Below are positions 17,664-29,999 of a DNA stretch of 64,000 nt, piece by piece. Both the position numbers and the translations under genes were made by a program. The notes under the pieces are model-generated. The model had not been told where the DNA came from. It made no database searches and worked only from the letters and a program-made list of their open reading frames with translations. Origin of the DNA: Thalassotalea ponticola (GTDB taxonomy: Bacteria; Pseudomonadota; Gammaproteobacteria; Enterobacterales; Alteromonadaceae); contig NZ_CP166871.1 in NCBI RefSeq assembly GCF_041379045.1, forward strand, positions 806,001 to 870,000, read 5' to 3'. Every line of letters starts with the position of its first letter. Position 1 is the first letter of the stretch.

Positions 17664-18926
17664 TTACTGTATTAATTCTAGTGCATCTTTCAAGGTTGAT
17701 ATCAATTTTAACCGCTGTTGATAAATAGCGTCTTTTATTTCTTTACCCTGTAAACCACGTTCGACAAAAGGCTTGGCTTTTACAGTTAAGCACTGTTGAT
17801 AGGCGTCACGCAGATAGTCAGCTTGTCGATAGTCACTGTGTTCAAACCCTATTCGTCCTTTGGCATCGGCTTCACAAACCAATAGATAGTGCTCAAATTG
17901 CTGCGGTTTACGCCACGCATCGAGCTGGTCAAATAACGTTAATACCGTGCTTGGCTTGAGCTCAAACGCGCGATGAGCATGGAGGTGAAATTCGCACGCT
18001 TTGATACTTAAATCACGCACTTCATTGGGTACTTTAAATGCTTTGCACACCTGTTTTACCAATTTAATACCAGACTTTTCATGGCCGTAGTGCCTTGGCC
18101 ATTGGCTTTTATCGGTCAATCCTTTACCGAGGTCGTGGCACAAGCAAGCAAAGCGCACCGCAATACTATCGGAGAGTTTTACCGCTTGCTCTAACACCAT
18201 CAGGGTATGGACACCTGAGTCAACTTCGGGGTGGTGATGCGCTGGATTTGGCACCCCCCATAAGGCATCGAGACTTGGCCATATAACGCGCAAAGCACCG
18301 CATTGGCGAAGTACTTGAACAAAAACTTGTGGGTGTTGTTCACTAAGCGCCGATGAGACTTCCTTCCAAATCCTATCCGGTGTCAAGTGAGCTAGCTCGC
18401 CATTATCGGCCATCTGTTGCATCAGCTCTATGGTTTCTGGCGCCACGGTAAAACCCAAATAGTGGTAGCGGGCGGCGAACCGAGCCACGCGCAGTACGCG
18501 AAGTGGGTCCTCACTAAACGCCGTCGATACATGGCGCAGTAGTCTTTTTTCTAGATCTGCTTGGCCGTTATAGGGATCAATTATATGACCGTGTTGATCT
18601 TGCGCCATGGCGTTAATGGTTAAGTCTCGACGCAACAGATCTTGTTCAATGGTCACATCGGGCTCGGCATAACAGCTAAAGCCCGTATACCCCTTGCCTT
18701 GTTTGCGCTCAGTGCGCGCAAGCGCGTATTCCTCTTTGGTTTTGGGGTGTAAAAACACCGGGAAGTCTTTGCCTACTTGTTTAAAACCGTGGGCCAGCAT
18801 CGCCTCGCGCGTTAATCCGACAACCAGATAATCGCGCTCGTGTATTGGCCTGTTGAGCAGACCATCGCGCACAGCGCCGCCGACTAAATAGGTGTGCTCG
18901 GCTAGATCGTTACTATCAAGAGTCAT
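17664..18926 (-). CDS. cca: multifunctional CCA-adding tRNA nucleotidyltransferase
   Basis: 420 residues from ATG 18926 (MTLDSNDLAEHTYLVGGAVRDG). The frame runs 22 codons further upstream but that part is hydrophobic and unlike the family. It adds or repairs the 3' CCA of tRNAs. Visible are GGAVRDGLL and the catalytic RDYLVVG, DLLRRDLTINAMA, the RVLRVARFAARY helix, and a C-terminal HD phosphohydrolase domain (CLCHDLGKG) as in E. coli. Near uppP/folB/plsY/tsaD this order parallels E. coli. Confidence 0.95.
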   Translation of the reverse strand: MTLDSNDLAEHTYLVGGAVRDGLLNRPIHERDYLVVGLTREAMLAHGFKQVGKDFPVFLHPKTKEEYALARTERKQGKGYTGFSCYAEPDVTIEQDLLRRDLTINAMAQDQHGHIIDPYNGQADLEKRLLRHVSTAFSEDPLRVLRVARFAARYHYLGFTVAPETIELMQQMADNGELAHLTPDRIWKEVSSALSEQHPQVFVQVLRQCGALRVIWPSLDALWGVPNPAHHHPEVDSGVHTLMVLEQAVKLSDSIAVRFACLCHDLGKGLTDKSQWPRHYGHEKSGIKLVKQVCKAFKVPNEVRDLSIKACEFHLHAHRAFELKPSTVLTLFDQLDAWRKPQQFEHYLLVCEADAKGRIGFEHSDYRQADYLRDAYQQCLTVKAKPFVERGLQGKEIKDAIYQQRLKLISTLKDALELIQ

Positions 18927-19051
18927 AGCGTTACATGTCAAAATTACAGATAGGATTATTGTATGGTACTTTATCGCGTTGGGTAACGACAAGTTTTGAC
19001 TTATCGGTCGCGTTTGGGTAGCTTTGCCTTAGACAGCAGAAGAATAACACC

Positions 19052-20755
19052 ATGAACCAAAATTATTTGCACTACTTTGGCTTAACGCAAGCACCGTTTT
19101 CCATAGCCCCTAACCCCAATTATTTGTATATGAGCAATCGCCACAAAGAGGCGTTGGCGCATTTGAGTTATGGCTTTGGTGAATCAGGAGGTTTTGTTTT
19201 GCTCACTGGCGAAGTGGGCACTGGAAAAACCACCTTGAGTAAACGGTTGTTGAGCCAATTGCCGGACAACACACAAGCGGCGTTTATTCTCAATCCGACG
19301 TTGTCGGCTTATGAGCTGTCGGCAACGATTTGTGATGAACTAGATATTAATTATCAAACCAGTGCCAGTGTCAAAGATTTATCGCAAGCGATTTATCAGC
19401 ATTTATTGTCAAACCACGAAGCCGAACGTCACACGCTGTTAGTGATTGACGAAGCACAGCATTTACAACCCGCGGTGCTCGAGCAATTGCGCTTACTGAC
19501 AAATTTGGAAACCGATACCAAAAAACTATTGCAGGTTATTTTAATTGGCCAGCCAGAATTACAACACCTATTAAAGCGCCAAGACTTGCGACAACTGGCA
19601 CAGCGAATTACTGCCCGCTACCATTTACTACCCCTTAATTTAGCCGAAACCAAGCAGTATATTAATTACCGTTTAGGTGTCGGCGGAACCAGCGAATCCT
19701 TGTTTGACGACAAGGCTATTGCCCTTATACAGCGCTTCTCTACCGGTGTACCTCGGTTGATTAATTTGCTCTGTGATCGCGCCTTACTCGGTGCTTATGC
19801 ATCACAGCAAAAACGCGTCGACAAATCGCTGGTGATTAATGCGGCTGCTGAAGTGCTCAACCTTGATACCAATCAGCTGGTTGTGTGGAAAAAGACATGG
19901 CTTCGCTACGCCCTTGCAGCGACAGTGTTGGTGGGAGTAGTTACCTGTTCAGGGCTGTTAGGACAGCGACAATACCAACAACAACAGTCACTGTTCACTC
20001 AAACACAGCAACAGCTTAACGTTGAGCAACAACGCGCTGTTGAGCGCGAACAAAATCGCATACCAACATCGTTAATTAACCAAAGTCGCAGTTTGCGGCC
20101 GGCGTTTGAAAAGTTATACCAACAGTGGCACATTCGTTATGCAGTTGGTAACAGTCAGTCGTCAACGGAACAACAAACCGCGTGTGATGTCGCCTTGTCA
20201 TATCAGCTACAGTGCCATTGGTCTGATGGCAGCCTTGATACCTTATTAAGTCTTAGTCATCGCGCGATTGTGGTGCTCTACGATGACAATGATGATCCTT
20301 TTTATGCCGTTGTCGAACCCAGTCAACATACTGATTTATTGCAGTTGCACTTGGCGACAGAGTCGATATGGGTCAACAAGCACGCGGTTGCCTCGCGCTT
20401 TAAACAACAAGCGTTATTGCTCTGGCAGCCACCGACGGATTTTGTAGAAACCCTCGACAAGACACTGTCAAATGAGCTGTTAGTGTGGTTAGAAACCGCA
20501 CTGGCAAACGCCCAACAGCGCCTGCCGCGCCAAGGTGTCGCATATGATGCGATTTTCGTTAATCAACTGAGCCAATTTCAACAAGGCCATCAAACACCTC
20601 TATCGGATATTGAAACTGTTATTGCGCTAAGTCGTTATACCCATAGCAGTGACCGCATAGTTGATGACCAAGTTGTCAACGTCACACCTCAAGCGACGCA
20701 GAGCAACAAGGCGACAATGGACCCTATTAGCGTTGATTTGGCAACGGAGGAGTAA
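19052..20755 (+). CDS. gspA: type II secretion assembly ATPase GspA/ExeA
   Basis: 567 residues. ExeA, with ExeB, remodels peptidoglycan so that the secretin ring of type II secretion can assemble. The N-terminal AAA domain has FGLTQAPFSIAPNPNYLYMS, Walker A GEVGTGKTT (about 53-61), Walker B LLVIDEAQHL, and a sensor region. A transmembrane helix at about 288-306 (YALAATVLVGVVTCSGLLG) is followed by a periplasmic part whose end should bind peptidoglycan. gspB starts 4 bp after its stop. The other secretion genes are not in the window. Confidence 0.88.
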   Translation: MNQNYLHYFGLTQAPFSIAPNPNYLYMSNRHKEALAHLSYGFGESGGFVLLTGEVGTGKTTLSKRLLSQLPDNTQAAFILNPTLSAYELSATICDELDINYQTSASVKDLSQAIYQHLLSNHEAERHTLLVIDEAQHLQPAVLEQLRLLTNLETDTKKLLQVILIGQPELQHLLKRQDLRQLAQRITARYHLLPLNLAETKQYINYRLGVGGTSESLFDDKAIALIQRFSTGVPRLINLLCDRALLGAYASQQKRVDKSLVINAAAEVLNLDTNQLVVWKKTWLRYALAATVLVGVVTCSGLLGQRQYQQQQSLFTQTQQQLNVEQQRAVEREQNRIPTSLINQSRSLRPAFEKLYQQWHIRYAVGNSQSSTEQQTACDVALSYQLQCHWSDGSLDTLLSLSHRAIVVLYDDNDDPFYAVVEPSQHTDLLQLHLATESIWVNKHAVASRFKQQALLLWQPPTDFVETLDKTLSNELLVWLETALANAQQRLPRQGVAYDAIFVNQLSQFQQGHQTPLSDIETVIALSRYTHSSDRIVDDQVVNVTPQATQSNKATMDPISVDLATEE

Positions 20756-20759
20756 GCGA

Positions 20760-21761
20760 GTGTCGTTTATTTTATCGTCATTACAAAAAGCCAATGAGCA
20801 ACAGCTATCCAGTTCGTCATTGGCATCAGAAGCACTGCAAGAGGCATTGGTGCAACCCGATCAGCAATTGATAGATGACAAATTTACTTACCTAAAAAAG
20901 CTAAGTGGGCTAGTCATTTACTGCTTGCTGGTCAGCGCTTTGGCGGCGGTAAGTTATTACTTATTTGGTGGCTATCAAGCTGACCAATTACGCCAGCAAC
21001 GCCTTTCGTTACAAAGCCAGTTAACGTCACCCACCGCTGAGCAACAACCGCTACGACCACTAACCGAGCTAGACCGTCAACACGCACTGGTGGCCAATGG
21101 TTCGCAGATCAACGTCAATATGACACAGCAACGTCTCAACGCCCGTCAGGCGCGGCAACAAGAACTTCGAGCGCTACAACAGCGTCAACAAGCTAAGCAA
21201 GCCGCAGAGCTCGCATCAAGGCAACAGCTCGAGCAAAAAATTAATCGCTTGTTATTGATGCAACAACACAGCGCTACTGAGGAGGTGAGTTTCGATCAAG
21301 AACAGTTAGTGGCGCAGGCAGATACAGATGCGCAGGCGTTATCGGTTGAAGAAGTGCAAGTAACACCGTCGTTATCGTTAAATCGCGAGGCTCTTGACGA
21401 TATCGATCCAGCGCTACTTGCCGCTGTGGAAGCTGCATTGACCGAACCTGAGTTATTAACTAACGACAATCAAACTTCCCAGACACCTGACATTGACAAC
21501 ACCAGTAATCAGCAAGATCCGTTGATAAAACCACTGGGGCAGATGCCCAGTTGGCTGCAAGAGCAAGTGTCACCCTTAAGTTTTTCACTGCACATGTACA
21601 GCTCAGATGCCAACAACCGCTGGTTGCGCTTAAACGGCAAGGATTACTACGAAGGCGAGGTTAGCGATCGCGGTGTGGTGATTGAAACAATCGCCCCGCA
21701 ACAGGTGATCTTATCTTACCAAGGCTACCGATTTAAGGTGCCCGCTCTGTCGGCAAATTAG
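20760..21761 (+). CDS. gspB: type II secretion protein GspB/ExeB
   Basis: 333 residues from GTG 20760, with GGAGG about ten bases upstream; an upstream frame extension overlaps gspA and is rejected. N-terminus VSFILSSLQKANEQQ is typical of GspB. One membrane helix at about 46-66 follows, then a long Gln-rich low-complexity linker (RQARQQELRALQQRQQAKQA). The C-terminal GspB domain (about 275-333: NNRWLRLNGKDYYEGEV, VILSYQGYRFKVPAL) is clear. Partner of the preceding ATPase. Confidence 0.9.
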   Translation: MSFILSSLQKANEQQLSSSSLASEALQEALVQPDQQLIDDKFTYLKKLSGLVIYCLLVSALAAVSYYLFGGYQADQLRQQRLSLQSQLTSPTAEQQPLRPLTELDRQHALVANGSQINVNMTQQRLNARQARQQELRALQQRQQAKQAAELASRQQLEQKINRLLLMQQHSATEEVSFDQEQLVAQADTDAQALSVEEVQVTPSLSLNREALDDIDPALLAAVEAALTEPELLTNDNQTSQTPDIDNTSNQQDPLIKPLGQMPSWLQEQVSPLSFSLHMYSSDANNRWLRLNGKDYYEGEVSDRGVVIETIAPQQVILSYQGYRFKVPALSAN

Positions 21762-21833
21762 CATTAGCAATGGCTATTGAGTTAACCTCGTTCAAACACT
21801 GGCAGGCGATAGTAAACGGTCGGTAGCAAAGAC

Positions 21834-21853
21834 TTGGCAGTAATTACTGCCAA
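21834..21853. repeat. perfect 20-bp palindrome at the leuD stop
   Basis: TTGGCAGTAA followed by its complement TTACTGCCAA, spanning the last leuD codons and stop. It could protect the leu mRNA end or act as a weak terminator, but no T-run follows. Confidence 0.4.
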
Positions 21854-22440
21854 ATCGGTAAATTGCGTTCAAAGGCGTCAATCTTATCTTGCTTTTTCAA
21901 TGTCCAGCCGACGGCATCAACTCCGTTTAACAAGCAGTAGCGCTGAAACTCGGTGAGGGTAAAATCAAAGCGCTGCTGGCCCAAAATAACCTGACTGTTA
22001 ATTAAATCAACGGTAAGTTGCAGCCGCTCGATACTGGTTTGTTGAAATAAGTAATCGATCACGTGTTCCGGTAAGGCGACGGGGAGTAAACCAATGTTAA
22101 TGCAATTGGCGAAAAATATGTCGGCAAAGCTGGTGGCAATAACCGCTTTAAAACCGTACTCTTGAATGGCCCAAGGCGCGTGTTCGCGCGATGAACCGCA
22201 ACCGAAATTTTCGCGCGAAAGTAAGATACTCGCGCCTTGATTTTCCGGTTTGTTCAAGACAAAATCGCTATTGGGCTGCTCGCCTAATTCATCTAGATAA
22301 CGCCAATCGTGAAATAAGTGATCGGCAAATCCGGTGCGGGTTGTTTTTTGCAAAAACTGTTTCGGAATGATTTGATCGGTATCGATATTCGCGCGATCAA
22401 TGGCAACCACGTAACCTGTGTGTTGTGAAAACTTTTGCAT
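21844..22440 (-). CDS. leuD: 3-isopropylmalate dehydratase small subunit
   Basis: 198 residues. With LeuC it isomerises 2-isopropylmalate to 3-isopropylmalate in leucine synthesis. The swivelling domain shows DRANIDTDQIIPKQFLQ, NFGCGSSREHAPWAI and FADIFFANCINIGLLPV. Last gene of leuABCD, 10 bp after leuC. Confidence 0.97.
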   Translation of the reverse strand: MQKFSQHTGYVVAIDRANIDTDQIIPKQFLQKTTRTGFADHLFHDWRYLDELGEQPNSDFVLNKPENQGASILLSRENFGCGSSREHAPWAIQEYGFKAVIATSFADIFFANCINIGLLPVALPEHVIDYLFQQTSIERLQLTVDLINSQVILGQQRFDFTLTEFQRYCLLNGVDAVGWTLKKQDKIDAFERNLPIWQ

Positions 22441-22450
22441 GGCAAATTCC

Positions 22451-23845
22451 TTAAACCTGAACGTCAGTAAAATGACCTGCTAATGCGGCGGCAGCGGCCA
22501 TAGCAGGGCTGACTAAGTGAGTACGAGCACCGCGACCTTGGCGACCTTCGAAGTTGCGATTGCTGGTTGAGGCGCAGCGATCACCGAGCTGTAATTTGTC
22601 ATCATTCATGCCCAAACACATTGAACAACCGGGTAAGCGCCATTCAAAACCGGCGTCGATAAACACTTGCGCTAAGCCCTCGCGCTCTGCTTGTTCTTTG
22701 ACTCGATAAGAGCCAGGTACCACGATTGCGGTTACCCCTTGAGCTACTTTGTTACCGGCAACAACTTTGGCTGCGACGCGCAAGTCTTCGATGCGAGAGT
22801 TCGTACACGAACCAATAAAGACGTTGTTGATGGCTACGTCTGTGATCTTCATGCCCGGCTCTAAATCCATGTATTTAAGCGCATTGATACAAGACTCGCG
22901 CTCTACAGGATCGCTAAAGTGCATGGGATCAGGGATCTGTGCATCGATGGCAATTACTTGCCCTGGGTTTGTCCCCCAAGTCACTTGTGGTTTGATGTTT
23001 GCACCTTCAATAGTAACGACTTTGTCAAATTGGGCATCGCTGTCTGATTTGAGTGTTTGCCAGTCACTTAGCGCCGCTAACCAGTTATCGCCTTTGGGCG
23101 CGAACTCCTTGTTGTAAAGGTATTCGAAGGTAGTTTGATCGGGCGCGATCAAGCCGGCTTTGGCACCGAGTTCGATACTCATATTACACACCGTCATACG
23201 CTCTTCCATCGTCAGTTTACGTATCGCATTGCCGCTGTACTCAATGACGTAGCCAGTGGCCCCCGCATGACCAATCTCGCCGATAATCGCCAAGATGATA
23301 TCTTTGGCACTGACTCCGTGGCCGACATCGCCGTCAATGTGAATATTCATGGTTTTGGCGCGCGTCTGGCGCAGTGTTTGGGTTGCTAAAACGTGTTCAA
23401 CTTCAGAGGTGCCTATGCCAAAGGCGAGTGCGCCAAACGCCCCGTGAGTCGCCGTGTGAGAGTCGCCACAGACAATGAGCTGGCCCGGCAAAGTCAAGCC
23501 TAATTCAGGGCCAATAACGTGCACGATACCTTGGTTTTTATGACCCATGCCATATAGTTCAATACCAAATTCAGTGCAGTTTTGTTGCAGTGTTTTTAAT
23601 TGAATCGCCGCACTTTCTCCGGCCGCATCAATATCACAGCGCTTGGTTGATATATTGTGATCCATGGTGGCGATGGTCCGCTCTGGACTGCGCACCGAGC
23701 GCTGGTGGTAACGCAAATTGGCAAATGCCTGAGGTGACGTTACCTCGTGAATCAAATGGCGATCGACAAACAGTAGTGGTGTTTCGCCTGGCGTGGCGTC
23801 AATTAAGTGACGTTGCCATAGTTTTTCGTATAACGTTGTGGCCAT
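22451..23845 (-). CDS. leuC: 3-isopropylmalate dehydratase large subunit
   Basis: 464 residues, aconitase family. The 4Fe-4S cluster ligands are in FIGSCTNSR (Cys about 347) and in [13 protein letters not shown] (about 407-419). [12 protein letters not shown] at the start and [23 protein letters not shown] are typical. It acts with LeuD. It lies 18 bp after leuB in the operon. Confidence 0.98.
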   Translation of the reverse strand: MATTLYEKLWQRHLIDATPGETPLLFVDRHLIHEVTSPQAFANLRYHQRSVRSPERTIATMDHNISTKRCDIDAAGESAAIQLKTLQQNCTEFGIELYGMGHKNQGIVHVIGPELGLTLPGQLIVCGDSHTATHGAFGALAFGIGTSEVEHVLATQTLRQTRAKTMNIHIDGDVGHGVSAKDIILAIIGEIGHAGATGYVIEYSGNAIRKLTMEERMTVCNMSIELGAKAGLIAPDQTTFEYLYNKEFAPKGDNWLAALSDWQTLKSDSDAQFDKVVTIEGANIKPQVTWGTNPGQVIAIDAQIPDPMHFSDPVERESCINALKYMDLEPGMKITDVAINNVFIGSCTNSRIEDLRVAAKVVAGNKVAQGVTAIVVPGSYRVKEQAEREGLAQVFIDAGFEWRLPGCSMCLGMNDDKLQLGDRCASTSNRNFEGRQGRGARTHLVSPAMAAAAALAGHFTDVQV

Positions 23846-23863
23846 AAGATCTGCTAACTCCGG

Positions 23864-26520
<2,657 letters not shown>

Positions 26521-26553
26521 GGTGATACCTTGGTAAAATAGAATGGTTAAAAG

Positions 26554-26580
26554 CAAAAAGCCCGCATTGTTGTGCGGGCT
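26554..26580 (-). terminator. attenuator terminator of the leu operon
   Basis: Eight-base stem AGCCCGCA/TGCGGGCT with loop CAACAA, followed by a T5 run on the minus strand. It lies between the leader peptide stop (26604) and the leuA start (26520). This position makes it the Rho-independent attenuator. Confidence 0.85.
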
Positions 26581-26603
26581 TCTAGTTTATCTTTGGTTTT
26601 TAT

Positions 26604-26702
26604 TTAAACACTCGAAAAACACCCGCTAGTCAATTCCAGCAGGAGCAGTAAACCGATGTTGTCGTTATTCTGTTGACGGTTGGTTGGCAAATATTCAGTC
26701 AT
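26604..26702 (-). CDS. leuL: leu operon leader peptide
   Basis: 32-codon ORF, ATG at 26702, stop TAA at 26604. Residues 18-22 are five consecutive leucines, then Glu and another Leu (GLLLLLELTSG), coded TTA CTG CTC CTG CTG GAA TTG. It ends 24 bp before the attenuator hairpin. Ribosome stalling at these codons when charged tRNA-Leu is scarce would favour an antiterminator and expression of leuABCD. A weak ACGAG lies before the start. Confidence 0.88.
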   Translation of the reverse strand: MTEYLPTNRQQNNDNIGLLLLLELTSGCFSSV

Positions 26703-26922
26703 CAATATTAACTCGTGTGCATAAAACAAAGGCTGTGTTTAACAGTGCATTAACAATAAATGTATGTGCTTGAATAAGCACTGTCAATAACTAAATTTGC
26801 GCGGTTAATAAATTGCGAGCCATAAAGGCGTGAAAAAAACATCGACTGATCAGCCCTTGGCTTTATTACTGGCGCAACGAAACGAGGTGCAAAATGCATT
26901 AACGCCTGTTTGTCTTTAGCGC

Positions 26923-27180
26923 TTATCGAGTTTTTAGGGCAGCGCGGATCAGGAGGACGAGATAGACGATCAGCGAGGTATAGAGGAAGGTGGGAATAAG
27001 CCAACTGATCGCGGTATCGTACATAAACGGCCAATGGCTATCAGTGGCATCGCGAAAGATACCTGCCGGGTTTTCATACCAGTGCCATAGCACAACAGCA
27101 CAAGTCACAAAAAGTGCCGTTGTTACACCGATGGCGATTGCAATAACGCATTGTTGCAGCGTTGTTTTAGTACTGAGCAA
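26923..27180 (-). CDS. small two-helix membrane protein, unknown
   Basis: 85 residues. Two hydrophobic segments are clear: about 11-32 (VIAIAIGVTTALFVTCAVVLW) and about 58-80 (SWLIPTFLYTSLIVYLVLLIR), with a short polar loop between them. The only start available is TTG at 27180, because a stop lies a few codons upstream and no ATG occurs before the first helix. Family not recognised. It is upstream of the leu leader and downstream of the CDP-glycerol genes. Confidence 0.5.
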   Translation of the reverse strand: MLSTKTTLQQCVIAIAIGVTTALFVTCAVVLWHWYENPAGIFRDATDSHWPFMYDTAISWLIPTFLYTSLIVYLVLLIRAALKTR

Positions 27181-27263
27181 AGACGATGAGTTGCCTCTGA
27201 TGAATCACATTACCTACCTTTTAGCATATAAGTGATATCGGCTTTGCGCTAGGGGCTATTGCA

Positions 27264-28319
27264 CTAGGATCTGAAAAACTTCCAGTAACCGAGTTTACGG
27301 CGCATTTTGATTTGTCTCAGCCAATTTTTAGGCTTTGCTGCAAGTGGATACTTGCCCGCTAGCATGTCATCAATGGCATCAAGCACTCGGGATGATGACT
27401 GGCCATCTTGGTAAGGGTGAGTATCAGCAATGAAACGCTCTATGTTTGCGCGCAATGTAGGGCTTGGGTTTAACGCCTGTTCAATCGCACCAACAAGTAG
27501 CTCTGGCTCGCTGATATTGATCATATAATCTTTCGGCGCAATGTTATTGAATGTCACTACGGGCTTGCCTTGTAATGCAAACATTAACAATACCGAAGAG
27601 GTATCACACACCATAACATCAGCTTGCTTGAGCAAAGGTAAGACATTATCGGTTTCAATGAAGCTCAGGTTGTCGTTTTCCAATCCTTTGTATGAATCGA
27701 CAATATCTTGTGACATTTTCGGATGAAATTGAATGAGCCACTGCCACTTAGAATCTTGACTGAGGTGTTTTACCGTATCGTATAAATGAGGTGCGCAGGT
27801 GAGGTTACGCGAGAAAGTCGAACACATCAAAATGGTCGGTCGACTGTGTTCCTTTATGCCGCTTGTGGCCGCGTCCGTAAACAGCGGGTCGAGTGCTGAC
27901 CAGCCGGTTTCGATGACTTTAAAGTGACCGTGTTGTGCTTCAAGTTGCTTAAATGGCTCAGTGGTGTTCGGCCCTTGAGTGCAATAAAGATCAAAGCAGT
28001 TGCGTATTTGAAAGTGATCAACCTGACCACGGCGATTAAGCTTGCCAGCATTGAACCCATGAAACACCGCAACCTTAAGGCCGGGAATAAAGCTGGGCAC
28101 CACATTACCGGGTAATAGAGTGGCATCGGCTTGATAAGCGACAACGTCGTCTATGGTCATTAAACGCTGTTCATTATCGTGCAAATAATCGGGATTAATA
28201 TCGCCATGTAAAAACCACTTCACCTCGCCGTTACGACGCCAAATCTGTTCTTGAATAGGCCGTAAAATCGCATAACTGTAGTTCTGTGACACGTAGAATA
28301 GATATTTTTTCGCGACCAT
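27264..28319 (-). CDS. CDP-glycerol glycerophosphotransferase-family protein
   Basis: 351 residues from ATG 28319. GT-B-like fold of the TagB/TagF family, which moves glycerol-phosphate from CDP-glycerol to a polymer or lipid-linked sugar. Visible are KVAVFHGFNAGK, RPTILMCSTFSRN, LIQFHPKM and VMVCDTSSVLLMFALQGKPVV, the nucleotide-binding DTSS motif of the family. There is no signal peptide, so it probably acts on the cytoplasmic face. One of two such proteins around a TagD-like cytidylyltransferase; the acceptor is unknown. Confidence 0.8.
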   Translation of the reverse strand: MVAKKYLFYVSQNYSYAILRPIQEQIWRRNGEVKWFLHGDINPDYLHDNEQRLMTIDDVVAYQADATLLPGNVVPSFIPGLKVAVFHGFNAGKLNRRGQVDHFQIRNCFDLYCTQGPNTTEPFKQLEAQHGHFKVIETGWSALDPLFTDAATSGIKEHSRPTILMCSTFSRNLTCAPHLYDTVKHLSQDSKWQWLIQFHPKMSQDIVDSYKGLENDNLSFIETDNVLPLLKQADVMVCDTSSVLLMFALQGKPVVTFNNIAPKDYMINISEPELLVGAIEQALNPSPTLRANIERFIADTHPYQDGQSSSRVLDAIDDMLAGKYPLAAKPKNWLRQIKMRRKLGYWKFFRS

Positions 28320-28410
28320 GAGCAACCTAAATGGATTGTTTGTCAATAGAGTAAAGCATACTAGCCAGCAAGCGTAGCCGCGTTTGCTTTGTCGTTTAAT
28401 TCAGCGTTGT

Positions 28411-28806
28411 TTAAATAATGGAACTTTTAACGATTTCAATTACTTTCGTGGTCGAGACCGATGGCGTTCTCGGCAAGTAAATCACCTCACAAAGCTCTTT
28501 TAAATGATCAAATTTGCCTTGCCAATCATCACCCATAATGAGCATGTCGGCATTAAAGTATTTGATGTATTCGGCTTTAAGTTCTAGTGACTCTTCAAGA
28601 AACACTTCATCGACGACGGCCAAAGAGCGGATAATATGCATACGATCTTTTTCGCAGTAAATCGGGTAACGATTTTTTTTCTTATAATTGAGTTCATCCG
28701 ACGATACACCAACGATAAGATGGGTACCGTGCAGTTTCGCTCGTTCTAAAATATTGACGTGGCCGACGTGAAAAACATCGAAAGTACCAAATGTTATGAT
28801 TCTCAT
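28411..28806 (-). CDS. glycerol-3-phosphate cytidylyltransferase (TagD-like)
   Basis: 131 residues, full length for TagD. It should make CDP-glycerol from CTP and glycerol-3-phosphate. The nucleotidyltransferase HxGH motif is in ITFGTFDVFHVGHVNIL, with RSLAVVDEVFLEE, MLIMGDDWQGKF and the C-terminal RTPSVSTTKVIE signature. Between the two glycerophosphotransferase-like genes, with a 122-bp gap upstream and a 91-bp gap downstream, all on the same strand. Confidence 0.9.
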   Translation of the reverse strand: MRIITFGTFDVFHVGHVNILERAKLHGTHLIVGVSSDELNYKKKNRYPIYCEKDRMHIIRSLAVVDEVFLEESLELKAEYIKYFNADMLIMGDDWQGKFDHLKELCEVIYLPRTPSVSTTKVIEIVKSSII

Positions 28807-28928
28807 AATGGATTAATATCTAAAATCTCTAGTTAAGTTGCCCGCGCAAGTTATGCGCCAATTTAAGCACAGACTACGAATAGCGTAAACGCTAGTCGGC
28901 AATTGATGTCCATCGCTAGCCGTTTGAC

Positions 28929-29990
28929 TTAATGAGCACACAGGTAATCGACAATTCGCTCACTGGCCTTACCATCCAAGGTACCGGCTAATTTTTCACT
29001 CATTTGTAAGCGTATCTCGGCAAGTTGCTGCGGTTGCTGGTATTGTTCGTTGACCAAGGCTTTTAAATGACTGTAGCTGCGCGCATGTACGGCGATGTTG
29101 GCATAATCGCCATAGTCTTGATCCATACGCTTATTAAAGCGAAACTTTAATGGTCCGCTGTAACTGAGTCGTAATTTAAGGAAATCACACCAGACGACCG
29201 GTTTATTCAGAGCCGCAAACTCAAATAATGCCGACGATGCATCACTGATCAGTACATCAGCACTGGCCAAGAAAGGCACCAAAGAATAATCGTTATCGTT
29301 AGCAAGATAGACATTGTCAAACCGTGCCCAATATTCAAGCAACTGTTTGTGTTTCCGATATTTACTTTTAGCAACGGAAAAATAATGCGGTTTGATTAAG
29401 ATGTTGTACTGCTTAAAATCATCTGGCCAATTTTTGGCGAACTTCTCAATCGAACTTGGGTAAAACGTCGGCGCGTATGCCAAGGTCGGCTTAGTACTAT
29501 CCAAGCCTAACGCGTCAAGGTTTAAGCCAGGTTCTTCGCTGTTAAGTATCGGATCGAGTTTGCTGAAGCCGACATCGACAAATTGTCCTTCGGGATACAT
29601 ATGCCGTAATCGTTGGCAACGGTATTCACCTTCTACAAAGCGCACAGTCGTGGTGGTGGCCGATTGTGTATAATAGCTGCTTTTGGGGCCGATACCATGG
29701 CCCATCTGGGCAGACTTACTCACTTTATGTAGTTGCTCTAGATAGTCAAAGCTATTAGCAAAAAACACCCAATCGGGCTGATGCTGTACATAAACCTCAA
29801 GCGCTTGCTTGTCGTTGTCTACCCAATGCACAGCCAATTGCTCTTCGTTAATAACGTGCTCTAATACGTGATCAAAAGCACCGTGATAAAACACAAATTG
29901 ACTGTCTATACCTCGCTTTTGTAACTCCTGATGAACAGGCAAGTACTGCGGTAAATAATAGAGGTGCAATACATCAAAGAAAACCTTCAT
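28929..29990 (-). CDS. CDP-glycerol glycerophosphotransferase-family protein
   Basis: 353 residues, second TagB/TagF-like protein. Motifs include MGHGIGPKSSYY, TLAYAPTFYPSS, YNILIKPHYF and VLISDASSALFEFAALNKPVV, with the acidic-SS nucleotide motif and His residues expected for the family. It differs clearly from the other copy, so they may add different units or use different acceptors. It starts 9 bp after the SH3 protein gene and is probably co-transcribed with it. Confidence 0.8.
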   Translation of the reverse strand: MKVFFDVLHLYYLPQYLPVHQELQKRGIDSQFVFYHGAFDHVLEHVINEEQLAVHWVDNDKQALEVYVQHQPDWVFFANSFDYLEQLHKVSKSAQMGHGIGPKSSYYTQSATTTTVRFVEGEYRCQRLRHMYPEGQFVDVGFSKLDPILNSEEPGLNLDALGLDSTKPTLAYAPTFYPSSIEKFAKNWPDDFKQYNILIKPHYFSVAKSKYRKHKQLLEYWARFDNVYLANDNDYSLVPFLASADVLISDASSALFEFAALNKPVVWCDFLKLRLSYSGPLKFRFNKRMDQDYGDYANIAVHARSYSHLKALVNEQYQQPQQLAEIRLQMSEKLAGTLDGKASERIVDYLCAH

Positions 29991-29999
29991 AACGCAGTA

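Noticed and set aside
26750..27034. 94-codon minus-strand ORF
   Set aside because: Overlaps the small two-helix membrane protein in another frame; its composition is not protein-like and it lacks a ribosome site.
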